Shown: positions 25,706 to 34,879, counted from the stretch's first letter. The stretch: DNA of 64,000 nt from Flavobacterium branchiarum (GCF_030409845.1 NZ_JAUFQQ010000005.1:186001-250000), one strand, 5' to 3'. Notes: generated by a model from the sequence alone, not told the origin. Numbers and translations are program-made.

Positions 25706-26845
25706 TTACAAGCCCTTACGATAAGCAGTTGGTGTATTATTGGTGTGTTTTTTAAAAGCAGTATTAAAAGAAGATTTTGAATTAAAACCTACATCGTATA
25801 GAATTTCCAAAACAGTTACCTTGCTTTTTGTAACATCTTTTAAAATTTCCATAGCATTCTCGATTCGATAGGCATTAATAAAATCATAAAAATGCTGCTC
25901 TAGTTTGTGATTAATCAAAAGAGATAAATTTCGAACAGGAATTTCGATAGCGGCAGAAACATCTTGAATGGTTAAGGAAGGATTTAGAAATGGCTTTTCT
26001 TCCTTCATGTATTTCTTTAATTTAATTAGCTCTTCATTATATTCTTGCTCATTTAAAGTTGGTTGCTCATTCCTTTTTTCTTCTGAAATAATATCAGAAA
26101 CCAGTTTTAATTTTGAATCAATATTTCTGAACAAGTCAGGATTATTTAATGCTTTAAACAGATACCAGCAAGTAATAAGCATGTAGAATACTAATCCTCC
26201 CGTTTTTATCCACTCAGAGATGTTTGGATAATCTGAAAATTTAAAAACATTTTTTATAAGAGCAATAAAATATAATACAGTTAGCACTATCGTAAACTGA
26301 AACAGCCAATTATAAGAATTGATACTTGTACCTGCATTGTTTTCAAGATATAATTTCTTAGCTTTTCTTAGAACCATAAAAACGGCTACTAGATATACAA
26401 CTATCTGAATATGGAAAAGAATATGAGTAAACTGCATCTCTATCATACTTTGTCGGTTTTTAACAAAGTAAAATTTAGAAGCAAGATCTACAGTATAAAA
26501 ACGAGGTAGAAAACATATATTGACTACTAAAAACGGTAACAAATGTATTATGTCTCTAGGTTTTAACTTAAAATCAGAATAGCAAACCGATAATACGTAT
26601 AGATAAAAAACTGGAATTTGTAAAAAAGAAAATGTACTTCTAAGCATTCCTAAATTTGAAGGATGCTTAACTACTAAGCTCAATAAAGGTTCAATAGTAT
26701 CTAACGCAGTAAGAAATAAAAAAGTAGCAAAAAGATAATTACTTGTCTTGTGCTGTGTTTTAACAGTAACTAGAAAAAAAATAAGAAATAAAGAAATGAA
26801 CAAAGAAATTATAGTCACAATAATTAATAAATCAATCTTTTCCAT
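25706..26845 (-). CDS. Membrane-bound AraC-family transcriptional regulator
   Basis: 379 residues. The first 240 contain about seven membrane helices; the C-terminal 100 are an AraC-type double helix-turn-helix (PSLTIQDVSAAIEIPVRNLSLLIN and VLEILYDVGFNSKSSFNTAFKKHT). This design is common in Bacteroidetes and suggests sensing at the inner membrane coupled directly to DNA binding. It is transcribed toward two serine hydrolases on the same strand, its likely targets, and the DNA between has paired GTACGAGTA sites. Confidence 0.88.
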   Translation of the reverse strand: MEKIDLLIIVTIISLFISLFLIFFLVTVKTQHKTSNYLFATFLFLTALDTIEPLLSLVVKHPSNLGMLRSTFSFLQIPVFYLYVLSVCYSDFKLKPRDIIHLLPFLVVNICFLPRFYTVDLASKFYFVKNRQSMIEMQFTHILFHIQIVVYLVAVFMVLRKAKKLYLENNAGTSINSYNWLFQFTIVLTVLYFIALIKNVFKFSDYPNISEWIKTGGLVFYMLITCWYLFKALNNPDLFRNIDSKLKLVSDIISEEKRNEQPTLNEQEYNEELIKLKKYMKEEKPFLNPSLTIQDVSAAIEIPVRNLSLLINHKLEQHFYDFINAYRIENAMEILKDVTKSKVTVLEILYDVGFNSKSSFNTAFKKHTNNTPTAYRKGL

Positions 26846-26999
26846 TCAATTTTTGGTTTGTTATTAAGGTTTAAGATAGTTAGTAACACTTTACAGCTTG
26901 TTGAAATTATAGTTTTTACCTCCTGATTTTCTACAACGCTGTAATGCTCAAACTTACAAAAAACTTTTATACAACGTTTGTGTTAAGCCAATCTTAACC

Positions 27000-27194
27000 T
27001 CAATTATTTTTGCCTTTATCTAAGCTAATTGTAAGCTTATTTTTTTCCTCTTTTATAGTTACCATCTCCCCTTCTTTGAATCCCAGTTTGTCAAGCCATT
27101 TACCTCTAAGTATAATTTCTGGAACAGTTATCCCGTGAAAATAAGCGCGCCTTTGGTATTTCTTATGAATTTTAAGTCTCCTTGAGTTTTTCAT
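27000..27194 (-). CDS. SymE-like small protein
   Basis: 64 residues from the ATG at 27194 (a TTG two codons upstream is ignored). A basic N-terminus (MKNSRRLKIHKKYQRR) is followed by PEIILRGKWLDKLGF-EGEMVTI, the AbrB-like fold and motif of SymE proteins. In E. coli SymE is an SOS-induced RNA- or DNA-associated toxin repressed by an antisense RNA. No antisense RNA gene was identified here. It stands alone between the AraC gene and a long repeat-rich region. Confidence 0.75.
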   Translation of the reverse strand: MKNSRRLKIHKKYQRRAYFHGITVPEIILRGKWLDKLGFKEGEMVTIKEEKNKLTISLDKGKNN

Positions 27195-27486
27195 TTTCAA
27201 TATTATTTTTAAGCTTCCCTTATGTTAAAAACAAAGGTTAAATTATTTATTGAAAATGTTGTCATACTAAAAGCTGACAAACAGATTTTTACAACGCAAA
27301 AAACACTCTAAGTCAGTGAGAGTCTACTATAAAGGTTGCCAAAAAAATAAAAAAAAATAAAAAATGGAAAAATTAATCCAAGGCTTTACTTGAAGTTGAA
27401 ACGTATTAGAAATTTCTCTATCTAAACTGGTAGATTTATCTTAATCAGTTGAAACATCTTTTTTTAAAACAATCTAACTTTACTAC

Positions 27487-27584
27487 TGTCCTTTGCGTTT
27501 CTGCGACTTTGCGCGTAATTATGCTCGCAAAGACGCAGAGACGCAGAGAAAATAAAGTTTGCAAAACTCTTCGAAAAATTAATT
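27487..27584. repeat. GC-rich hairpin repeat, copy 1
   Basis: 98 bp identical to 27668-27765. The core CTTTGCGTTTCTGCG ... CGCAGAGACGCAGAG folds into a long hairpin; similar CTCTGCGTCTTTGCG-type repeats are frequent in bacterial intergenic DNA. Confidence 0.85.
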
Positions 27585-27667
27585 TTGTAGAATGGTACTA
27601 ACTGCAGATGATCCTAAATTATTCAACCGCTTGTTCTTGATTTTTATTCATAACTACTAATAGAAAA

Positions 27668-27765
27668 TGTCCTTTGCGTTTCTGCGACTTTGCGCGTAAT
27701 TATGCTCGCAAAGACGCAGAGACGCAGAGAAAATAAAGTTTGCAAAACTCTTCGAAAAATTAATT
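27668..27765. repeat. GC-rich hairpin repeat, copy 2
   Basis: Identical over 98 bp to copy 1 at an offset of 181 bp, then diverges, indicating a recent duplication or conversion. Confidence 0.85.
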
Positions 27766-27820
27766 ATGTAAGGTGTGCTAGTTATTTTTTTAAACTGCTT
27801 AACCCTACTTTTTATAAATT

Positions 27821-27912
27821 TCATTCCTATTTACTTATGCTTTTTCTGAATACAAAAAATTGAACCATGATGAATGGTAAAAAAATTAAAAAAGGAAAAG
27901 TCAATCCACACT
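27821..27912 (-). pseudogene. Degenerate copy of the 3' end of the 153-residue membrane-protein gene
   Basis: Base-by-base similarity to 28211-28295, which encodes the last 30 or so residues of the neighbouring membrane protein, with scattered substitutions and small gaps. It marks the duplicated segment's boundary inside the repeat region. Not translatable as a useful protein. Confidence 0.6.
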
Positions 27913-28038
27913 TTATACTTTACTTGAATTTGCAAACGTATTAGAGATTTCTTTATCTAAACTAGTAGATTTATCTTAATCAATCGAAACATGTCAATTC
28001 CTTTTTTAACAATCTAACTTTACCACTAATAGAAAATA

Positions 28039-28155
28039 TCCTTTGCGTCTCTGCGTCTTTGCGAGCCTAATTACACGCAAAGTCGCAAAGACACAGAGAC
28101 GCAGAGAAAATAAAGTTTGTAAAACACTTCAAAAAATATTTTTGTAGAATGGTAC
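28039..28155. repeat. GC-rich hairpin repeat, copy 3 (diverged)
   Basis: Same hairpin plus the flanking AGAAAATAAAGTTTG block and TTTGTAGAATGGTACTAAC, which also follows copy 1. It differs from copies 1 and 2 in the loop and several stem positions, with compensating changes (CTTTGCGTCTCTGCGTCTTTGCG). Confidence 0.8.
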
Positions 28156-28203
28156 TAACCGCAGATAAACCTAAATCATTGAACCTATTGTGGTTGACTT
28201 TAA

Positions 28204-28665
28204 TTAACTACATTCATATTTACTTATACTTTTTCTAAATATATAAAATTGAACTATTATGAATAGTAAGTAAACAAAAGGAAAACCAATCCACCAAACC
28301 ACTGCAAAAGAATCATAAGGATATAAATCAATTAGAATGTAAATTAAAGCAACTAAAGGTATTCCTATGAAAGTTAGTAATGACAAGAAAAAATTAGTTC
28401 GAATAGTTTCTTTTAAATTCAGAAAAAATGCGGTTGAAAAAATAATCATTACAATAGAATATACCAATGTGTAATATAAATTAAAGAGCGTAAATAGAAA
28501 CTCTAAGATGATTTTAAATAAATTTCCATCGCTTGATTTTAACAGTGTAAAAGCTAATATATAGTAAACCAAAAATAAAATCGCAGTAGAAACTAAATTT
28601 AGTAACCAAAATTTGAAAATGTAATTTCTCATGTTTTTATAAGTTGCTTCTTTTTTATAATCCAT
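28204..28665 (-). CDS. Four-helix membrane protein of unknown function
   Basis: 153 residues. Four hydrophobic segments (about 18-43, 53-83, 91-112, 121-146) with a short basic-acidic N-terminus (MDYKKEATYKNMRNY). No motif recognised. It lies 8 bp after the other small membrane-protein gene, so the two probably form an operon. The DNA beyond its stop is duplicated, including a fragment of its own 3' end. Confidence 0.7.
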   Translation of the reverse strand: MDYKKEATYKNMRNYIFKFWLLNLVSTAILFLVYYILAFTLLKSSDGNLFKIILEFLFTLFNLYYTLVYSIVMIIFSTAFFLNLKETIRTNFFLSLLTFIGIPLVALIYILIDLYPYDSFAVVWWIGFPFVYLLFIIVQFYIFRKSISKYECS

Positions 28666-28673
28666 ATAAAGTA

Positions 28674-29144
28674 TTATCTACTTTCCAAACATTTAACCTT
28701 TCTGTGCTTAAAAACCGACAAAGCAATATTGATAAAAAGCATAACAATTCCCATCAGAAATAGTACTCCTAAAATACTCGGAATATAAACTTCTTTCCAA
28801 ATAAATTCAGAACGGTGAGCCAAATAATATTCAAGTTCAAACAATTTTTCATTTTCAGTAGGAAGAATAAAATAGAGAATAGGAATAGTTATGAATATCG
28901 AATTTATAAGTGCAAAAAAGTAATTTGAATATTTTTTTGTAAAAAAATAAGATGCAGAAAAAATTGAATAAAAAAAAATAATAAAAATTGAAAAAACAAA
29001 AGAGTCAATAACGTAATACGTGTCTTTAATATTTAAGATTTGTGGCTCTTTATGAAAGCATAACCATAAAGCGATACAAAGTGCAATAAGAATAAAAAGT
29101 AAGTATATTTTATTTTTTATTTTGATTAGAATTTTAGCTTCCAT
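28674..29144 (-). CDS. Four-helix membrane protein of unknown function, first of a pair
   Basis: 156 residues with hydrophobic segments near 13-30, 44-68, 78-95 and 118-145, and a basic tail (FKHRKVKC). No family recognised. It precedes the 153-residue membrane protein by 8 bp on the same strand. The two share overall design but not obvious sequence. Confidence 0.7.
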   Translation of the reverse strand: MEAKILIKIKNKIYLLFILIALCIALWLCFHKEPQILNIKDTYYVIDSFVFSIFIIFFYSIFSASYFFTKKYSNYFFALINSIFITIPILYFILPTENEKLFELEYYLAHRSEFIWKEVYIPSILGVLFLMGIVMLFINIALSVFKHRKVKCLESR

Positions 29145-29592
29145 AAATATAACCCTGCTTTTTTAATATTTAATATTCTACAGCTCAAATATGGCTGATT
29201 TACAAAAATTCTCACCATAATTGTTTTCAAAAGTATTCAATAAAAAATATAAAACATCAAAAGCTACTCTTTATTCCCGAATACTTTTCGTACTTATATG
29301 AACTATTTAAACGATACTATAAAACGCAAACCCTTTCAAAGGGCTATTTATCCTATTCATTTGTATTTATCAAAACCTCCTATAGCTTTGACCATAAGAA
29401 CAAAATTTGATTTAAACCTTCACAAAATAAGTACTTTAGTTATAGTGAAATTCGTTTTCATATTCATTGTCTTGAATGTTTTTTAAAAGACTTAAACACT
29501 GACTAACAAATCATTACCTATTTAAATTATCAGTTGATTCCAAGAATTTAGTAAACTAACCGCTATTTTAACGTACCTTTGCACAAAATTTA
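29145..29592. other. Gene-free stretch upstream of the helicase gene
   Basis: Divergent intergenic region. It holds a -7 element for the helicase (29574-29581) and a small CCCTTT-C-AAAGGG palindrome (29331-29343). A 62-codon plus-strand frame at 29298 shows no protein-like features and is not called. Confidence 0.6.
29574..29581 (+). promoter_or_regulatory. -7 element of the helicase promoter
   Basis: TACCTTTGC, a perfect TAnnTTTGC match, 12 nt before the ATG. It implies a very short leader; no good TTG lies at -33. Confidence 0.45.
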
Positions 29593-30951
29593 ATGCAAAT
29601 GAGCACTTTCGAGACATTTAATCTTCCTAAATCCGTACAAAAAGCAATAGATGATTTAGGCTTTACATCCCCAACTCCTATTCAGGAAAAAACTTTTTCT
29701 GTGATAATGTCTGGTCGTGATATGATGGGAATTGCGCAAACAGGTACAGGTAAAACATTTGCCTATTTATTGCCTTTATTAAAATTATACAAATTTACTC
29801 CAGGACATACTCCAAAAATAGTAATTCTTGTCCCTACTCGTGAACTTGTAGTTCAAGTTGTTGAAGAAGTTGAAAAATTAACAAAATACATGTCAGTTCG
29901 TACAGTTGGTATTTTTGGTGGAGTTAACATAAACACTCAAAAAACAACCGTTTACCAAGGATGTGATATTCTTGTGGGTACTCCAGGAAGAATTATGGAT
30001 TTAACATTAGATAATGTTATCCGCTTTGAAGAGATGCAAAAACTGGTAATCGATGAGTTTGACGAAATGCTGAATTTAGGTTTCCGTACGCAATTGACTG
30101 CTATCTTAGCTATGATGCCAAGAAAACGTCAAAATATTCTCTTCTCGGCAACCATGACCGATGAAGTCGATGCAATTTTGAATGACTTTTTTGATTTTCC
30201 AGAAGAGGTTACTCTTGCAGCATCTGGAACCCCACTTGAAAACATTGAGCAAATCACGTATAACGTTCCTAATTTCAATACTAAAGTAAACTTGTTAAAA
30301 CACTTGCTACAAAACAACGAAGACATGAGTCGTGTCTTGGTTTTTGTAAACAACAAGAAGATTTCTGACATGCTTCACGATCGTATCGAAGAAGAATTTG
30401 AAGGACAGTTTGGCGTAATTCACTCTAACAAATCACAAAATTATCGTTTGACTACCATGGCAGAATTCCAAGAAGGAAATTTGCGAGGGTTAATTACTAC
30501 AGATATTATGGCGAGAGGTTTGGATATTTCGAATATTACCCACGTAATCAACTTCGAAATGCCAGAATTACCAGAATTGTACATGCACAGAATTGGTCGT
30601 ACTGGTCGTGCTGATGCAACTGGAACCGCAATAAGCTTTATTTCTCCTCGTGAAGAAGAATCTAAAGTAGAAGTAGAAGTTTTAATGAATACAGAACTTA
30701 ATATTGCTGAATTCCCTGAGGAAGTAGAAGTTTCGATAAAATTAATCGAGCCTGAAAAAGAAAAACAAGCAGTGAAGTTCTTGATGAAAAAACAAAAACT
30801 TTCTGGAGACGGAGCTTTTCATGAAAAAGATAAAAAGAATAAGAAAGTCAACTTAGGAGGACCTTCTAAAACAAAGAAAAAAACGCACGGATCTGTAAAC
30901 AGAAACATGCTTAAAACAAGAGATAAGAAAAGAAAAGACAAGAATAAGTAG
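29593..30951 (+). CDS. DEAD-box type ATP-dependent RNA helicase with a DEFD motif II
   Basis: 452 residues. Motifs: Q motif near 27-31, AQTGTGKT (48-55), PTREL (81-85), TPGR (130-133), DEFD (154-157) in place of DEAD, SAT (185-187) and HRIGRTGR. A lysine-rich tail of about 60 residues (KKNKKVNLGG, KTRDKKRKDKNK) would bind RNA. It remodels RNA, probably in ribosome assembly or cold adaptation. An alternative ATG lies two codons downstream (29599). The DEFD variant should be checked against relatives; I believe it is shared by flavobacterial homologues. Confidence 0.92.
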   Translation: MQMSTFETFNLPKSVQKAIDDLGFTSPTPIQEKTFSVIMSGRDMMGIAQTGTGKTFAYLLPLLKLYKFTPGHTPKIVILVPTRELVVQVVEEVEKLTKYMSVRTVGIFGGVNINTQKTTVYQGCDILVGTPGRIMDLTLDNVIRFEEMQKLVIDEFDEMLNLGFRTQLTAILAMMPRKRQNILFSATMTDEVDAILNDFFDFPEEVTLAASGTPLENIEQITYNVPNFNTKVNLLKHLLQNNEDMSRVLVFVNNKKISDMLHDRIEEEFEGQFGVIHSNKSQNYRLTTMAEFQEGNLRGLITTDIMARGLDISNITHVINFEMPELPELYMHRIGRTGRADATGTAISFISPREEESKVEVEVLMNTELNIAEFPEEVEVSIKLIEPEKEKQAVKFLMKKQKLSGDGAFHEKDKKNKKVNLGGPSKTKKKTHGSVNRNMLKTRDKKRKDKNK

Positions 30952-31663
30952 TTTTCTCTTTAAGTTACAAAGGCTCAAAGGTGCTGAGGTTCTAAGTTTT
31001 TAAACTTATAATTCTTTTCACTTTTGAGCCTTTTTTAGTCTTAGTCACTCCATCTATATCACTGAAAATCTAGTATTAAATTCTAAAAACTCCAACTATG
31101 ACTTTCCATTCTTGGACTGCGACTAATTTAGTTCACAGTTTTCAGTTTTTTAGTTACTGAGGCTTTAGGCAACAAAGGTTCAAAGGTTTTCTTTTGATAT
31201 TTTAAGATATAAAGGCTCAAAGGTGCTGAGGTTCTAAGTTTTTTAAACTTATAATTCTTTTCACTTTTGAGCCTTTTTTAGTCTTAGTCACTCCATCTAT
31301 ATCACTGAAAATCTAGTATTAAATTCTAAAAACTCCAACTATGACTTTCCATTCTTGGACTGCGACTGAAAACTGCGACTAATTTAGTTCACAGTTTTCA
31401 GTTTTTTAGTTACTGAGGCTTTAGGCAACAAAGGTTCAAAGGTTTTCTTTTGATATTTTAAGATATAAAGGCTCAAAGGTGCTGAGGTTCTAAGTTTTTA
31501 AACTTATAATTCTTTTCACCTTTGAGCCTTTTTTTAGTCTTTGCAACTCTGAACCTTTATCAATCAAAAATTCAACTTTGAATACTGAAAACTTCAACTT
31601 TCTGTAACTGTGACTGAAAACTGTGACTGTCACTAGTCTGCGACTGAAAACTGTGACTAAAAA
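30952..31663. other. Gene-free region of tandem duplicates between convergent genes
   Basis: About 700 bp made largely of a 242/256-bp unit present twice plus a partial third. Each copy starts with a long hairpin reading AAAGGCTCAAA ... TTTTGAGCCTTTTT, and the first serves as the helicase terminator. The remainder is low-complexity AAAACTGCGACTG-type sequence up to the lactonase stop. Confidence 0.7.
30969..31535 (+). repeat. Tandem repeat, unit 242-256 bp, about 2.3 copies
   Basis: Units begin at 30969, 31211 and 31467 with AAAGGCTCAAAGGTGCTGAG. The second unit differs from the first by an inserted GAAAACTGCGACT and one extra T, otherwise nearly identical. The third stops after the hairpin (31535). 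Each hairpin (30969-31036, 31211-31278, 31467-31535) ends in a T run on the plus strand. Confidence 0.85.
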
Positions 31664-32767
31664 CTAGTTAAACACCAAGCACACCGGAGCGCACAATTCA
31701 ATTCTTTTACCGGTATCTGTTAGTTTGCCTGTAGCTTTATCTCTTTTAAAAACAACAATATTATTAGTGTATTGATGCCCTACTAAAAGAAAATTCCCTG
31801 TAGGATCAATAGAAAAATCTCTTGGCCCTTTTCCTAAAGTACTTACTTGCTCTTGTAATTCTAAACCTCCATTTTTAAGAATTTTATACACAGAAATATT
31901 ATTAGCATCTACACGATCTGAAACATATAAGAATTTACCGTCTGGCGAAATTTTTATAGCTGCTGCTCCTGTTCCACCTTTAAAATCTTTTGGAAGAATA
32001 CTTGTTTCTGCAATTAGCTTTAAATTTCCTTTTTTATCATAACTAAAAGTCGTTAGAGTAGCATCTAATTCCTGAATTAAATACACAAACTTCCCGTCTT
32101 TACTGAATGTTAAATGTCTTGGGCCACTTCCTGCTTTTACATCAACACTTCCTTTTAATGTTAATACTGCATCTTGAGAATTTGGATTGTATTTGTATAT
32201 AAAAACTTTATCAAGACCTAAATCATTTGATAAAACATATTTCTTATCTGGTGAAAAATAAACCATATGCACATGGGCACCTTCTTGTCTTTGAGGATTA
32301 GCGCCACTTCCTGAATGCTGCACAACTTGTTTTGCTTCTGAAATTCCTTCTGCTGTTTTTTTGAATACCGAAATATTTCCACCAGAATAATTAGCAGTAA
32401 TTACATTTTCTCCATCATTAATTAAATAACAAGGATCTGCTCCCATTGCTTTTTGCTTATTCAAAAAAGAAATCTTTCCTGATTGTGGCTCATATCCAAA
32501 AGCACTAACTGTACTTTCTGCACCATTTTCATTAACAGCATAAATAAATTTATTATCTGCAGAAACAGACAAATAACTTGGACTCACAGTGCTTTCAGAT
32601 TCATTTTTTAATTTAAAATCACCCGAATTGGTATCAAATTCATACACATAGATTCCTTTACTATCACAACTATTAGTATAAGTCCCGACCAATAGATTAA
32701 CTTTATTTTGCGCCTGAATTCCTGTAACGAATAGAATTAAAAGCAAAACAGCATACGATTTTTTCAT
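31664..32767 (-). CDS. Secreted lactonase family (6-phosphogluconolactonase-like) beta-propeller
   Basis: 367 residues from the ATG at 32767, which begins a signal peptide (MKKSYAVLLLILFVTGIQAQ); 49 extra residues in the longer frame are rejected. Seven-bladed propeller repeats recur as PDGKFLYVSDR, KDGKFVYLIQE, PDKKYVLSNDL and similar. The LLVGTYT start and GSGPRHLTFS match the lactonase (Pgl/YkgB-like) family. Because it is exported, a role on periplasmic lactones or as a binding propeller is likelier than the cytosolic pentose phosphate pathway. Confidence 0.85.
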   Translation of the reverse strand: MKKSYAVLLLILFVTGIQAQNKVNLLVGTYTNSCDSKGIYVYEFDTNSGDFKLKNESESTVSPSYLSVSADNKFIYAVNENGAESTVSAFGYEPQSGKISFLNKQKAMGADPCYLINDGENVITANYSGGNISVFKKTAEGISEAKQVVQHSGSGANPQRQEGAHVHMVYFSPDKKYVLSNDLGLDKVFIYKYNPNSQDAVLTLKGSVDVKAGSGPRHLTFSKDGKFVYLIQELDATLTTFSYDKKGNLKLIAETSILPKDFKGGTGAAAIKISPDGKFLYVSDRVDANNISVYKILKNGGLELQEQVSTLGKGPRDFSIDPTGNFLLVGHQYTNNIVVFKRDKATGKLTDTGKRIELCAPVCLVFN

Positions 32768-32871
32768 TTGTAAAAATTTTATTGAAACGCTAAAATACAT
32801 AATATCCTTATATTCGTTATGATTAATTTGAACGTTCGAAAAAATATAACAACTTAAGTTAAAACTGCCTG

Positions 32872-32887
32872 TAAATTTGTATTTTTG
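32872..32887 (+). promoter_or_regulatory. Overlapping -7 elements upstream of the BatA-like gene
   Basis: TAAATTTG (32872-32879) and TATTTTTG (32880-32887) lie 63-79 nt before the ATG. No clear -33 TTG. Confidence 0.3.
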
Positions 32888-32950
32888 ACAAACGAAAAAT
32901 TCAATGAGCTCCATTGAAAACGAAATCAGTGAAGTAAACTAAACTTTAGA

Positions 32951-34879
32951 ATGCATTTTAAACATCCCGAAATTTTATACTTTCTGTTCTTATTGATTGT
33001 TCCAATTTTGGTTCATTTATTTCAATTACGACGTTTCAAAAAGTCCTATTTCACTAATGTTCGACTTTTAGCAAAACTCTCTATCCAAACCCGAAAAAGT
33101 TCAAAAATCAAGAAATGGCTTTTATTAGCTACACGATTATTGTTGCTTACCTGCCTTATTCTTGCTTTTGCGCAACCCTTTTTTACTGCCAAGGACAGCA
33201 AAAATGCCAATAACGAAATGTACATCATTCTCGATAATTCATTTAGTATGCAGGCAAAAGGTAAAAAAGGTGAATTGCTAAAACGTGCCGTTCAAGAATT
33301 ACTAGAAAACACTCCTGAAAACGCTTCATTTTCTTTACTTACCAACACTGATAATTATTGGAATACCGACATAAAATCGGTTCGTAACTCATTACAAAAT
33401 CTAAAATATAGTGCAACACCGTTTGAACTAGACAATATAATCGCAAAGGTAAAAGCGCGCAAGTCGGCTTTTAAAAAGGATATTATCATTATCACTGATG
33501 CAATTGGACTGGATGAAAAACAATTAAAAAACATCAAATCAGATGACGCCCCATATTTTATAATCTCTAAAGCAGAACAAAAAAATAATGTGGCAATTGA
33601 TAGTGTTTTTATCAACCAAACACTGGATAACTTTTATGACATCGGTATTAATTTATCAGGCTATGGCGATAACTTTAAGCCTATCTCTATGTCGTTATTC
33701 AACAACGATAAGCTTATTGCTAAAACCATTGTAAACTTTGACTCCAAAAATAAAAAAGTCAATTTTACTATTCCAAAACAAGCTTTTCATGGCTATGTTA
33801 TCATTGAAGATAATGGTTTAGAATATGACAACCGCTTGTATTTTAGCATTTCAGAAACTAAAAAAACGAATGTTATTAGTATTGGAGAACCTGCAAAAAG
33901 CAATTTCTTATCTCGTATTTATACTTCTGAGGAATTCAATTATCATAATTTCGATATTCGTTCACTCGATTACAACAGCCTGGATAAGCAAGATGCAATT
34001 ATCTTAAATGAGTTGGACGAAATTCCACAAGCATTACAAACGACCTTAAAATCATTTGTATCTAAAGGCGGAAACGTTGTTGTTATTCCTTCAGAGAAAA
34101 TTACTGTTTCCAATATGAATTCATTTTTATCAAATTTTGGTAAAGTACAAATGGGTTCAATTGAGAACAAAGAAAAACTGATTACCAAAATCAACTTTGA
34201 TCACCCTATATTCTCTGGTGTTTTCGAAAATAAAATAAAGAACTTTCAATATCCGAAAACAAAGAATTCGTATCCAATTACAAGTTCTTATCCATCGGCT
34301 TTATCTTATGAAGATCAAAGTGCGTTTCTAACTTCGATACAAAACCAAGTTTCGGCAGTATCAATTTTTTCAGCTCCAATAAACAGCATTAATTCCAATT
34401 TTCAGCAATCGCCGTTAATTGTTCCTGTTTTTTATAAAATGGCGCAGAACAATCAGAAATCTGGAATAAATGCAATAACCATTGGTAACAATCAGCCTTA
34501 TTTTGTTGATGCATTATTATCTAAAGATGCTATTTTAGAAGTAAGAGGAACAGAGGAGCAATTTATTCCGATTCAACAGATTTTAAGTAATAAAGTAAAA
34601 ATCGTTTTTAACGATTACCCAGAACAAGCTGGTAATTATTCCATCTATAATAAAAAAGAAGCGTTAGAAAACGTAAGTTTTAATTACAAACGAAGTGAAA
34701 GCGATTTGAGTCAGATTAACACTAATCTAATCTCTGATTATAAAACTGCCGATACGATTTCGACTATTTTTAACACCTTACAAACAGAGCGAACCGACAA
34801 TGAAATTTGGAAATGGTTTGTTATCTTTGCATTGTTTTTTATAGTCTCAGAAATGGCTATTATTCGATTCGTAAAGTAA
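32951..34879 (+). CDS. BatA-like membrane protein with von Willebrand A domain
   Basis: 642 residues. The N-terminus (HPEILYFLFLLIVPILVHLFQLRRFKK) is the BatA/aerotolerance domain with two membrane helices before residue 75. The vWA metal site DNSFS (95-99) follows. A long extracytoplasmic beta-rich region then leads to a C-terminal helix (WKWFVIFALFFIVSEMAI). The arrangement matches flavobacterial BatA-domain proteins encoded next to dihydroorotase homologues, as here. It may be a scaffold; function is not established. Confidence 0.88.
   Translation: MHFKHPEILYFLFLLIVPILVHLFQLRRFKKSYFTNVRLLAKLSIQTRKSSKIKKWLLLATRLLLLTCLILAFAQPFFTAKDSKNANNEMYIILDNSFSMQAKGKKGELLKRAVQELLENTPENASFSLLTNTDNYWNTDIKSVRNSLQNLKYSATPFELDNIIAKVKARKSAFKKDIIIITDAIGLDEKQLKNIKSDDAPYFIISKAEQKNNVAIDSVFINQTLDNFYDIGINLSGYGDNFKPISMSLFNNDKLIAKTIVNFDSKNKKVNFTIPKQAFHGYVIIEDNGLEYDNRLYFSISETKKTNVISIGEPAKSNFLSRIYTSEEFNYHNFDIRSLDYNSLDKQDAIILNELDEIPQALQTTLKSFVSKGGNVVVIPSEKITVSNMNSFLSNFGKVQMGSIENKEKLITKINFDHPIFSGVFENKIKNFQYPKTKNSYPITSSYPSALSYEDQSAFLTSIQNQVSAVSIFSAPINSINSNFQQSPLIVPVFYKMAQNNQKSGINAITIGNNQPYFVDALLSKDAILEVRGTEEQFIPIQQILSNKVKIVFNDYPEQAGNYSIYNKKEALENVSFNYKRSESDLSQINTNLISDYKTADTISTIFNTLQTERTDNEIWKWFVIFALFFIVSEMAIIRFVK

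Larger units (their letters stand above)
27195..28203. other. Repeat-rich gene-free kilobase
   Basis: Contains three copies of a GC-rich hairpin repeat (27487-27584, 27668-27765, 28039-28155), duplicated flanking DNA (27361-27486 matching 27886-28030), and a degenerate copy of the 3' end of the adjacent membrane-protein gene (27821-27912). The pattern implies successive tandem duplications. No credible open frame. Confidence 0.7.

Noticed and set aside
27487..28155. CRISPR array
   Set aside because: Repeats are about 98-117 bp, unevenly spaced and palindromic, with duplicated rather than unique spacers, and no cas genes are near.
29298..29486. 62-codon plus-strand frame between the membrane pair and the helicase gene
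   Set aside because: No motif, no promoter, poor composition; probably chance in AT-rich DNA.
30969..31535. Insertion sequence or phage attachment site
   Set aside because: No transposase or integrase frame and no target duplication; the structure is a plain tandem duplication.
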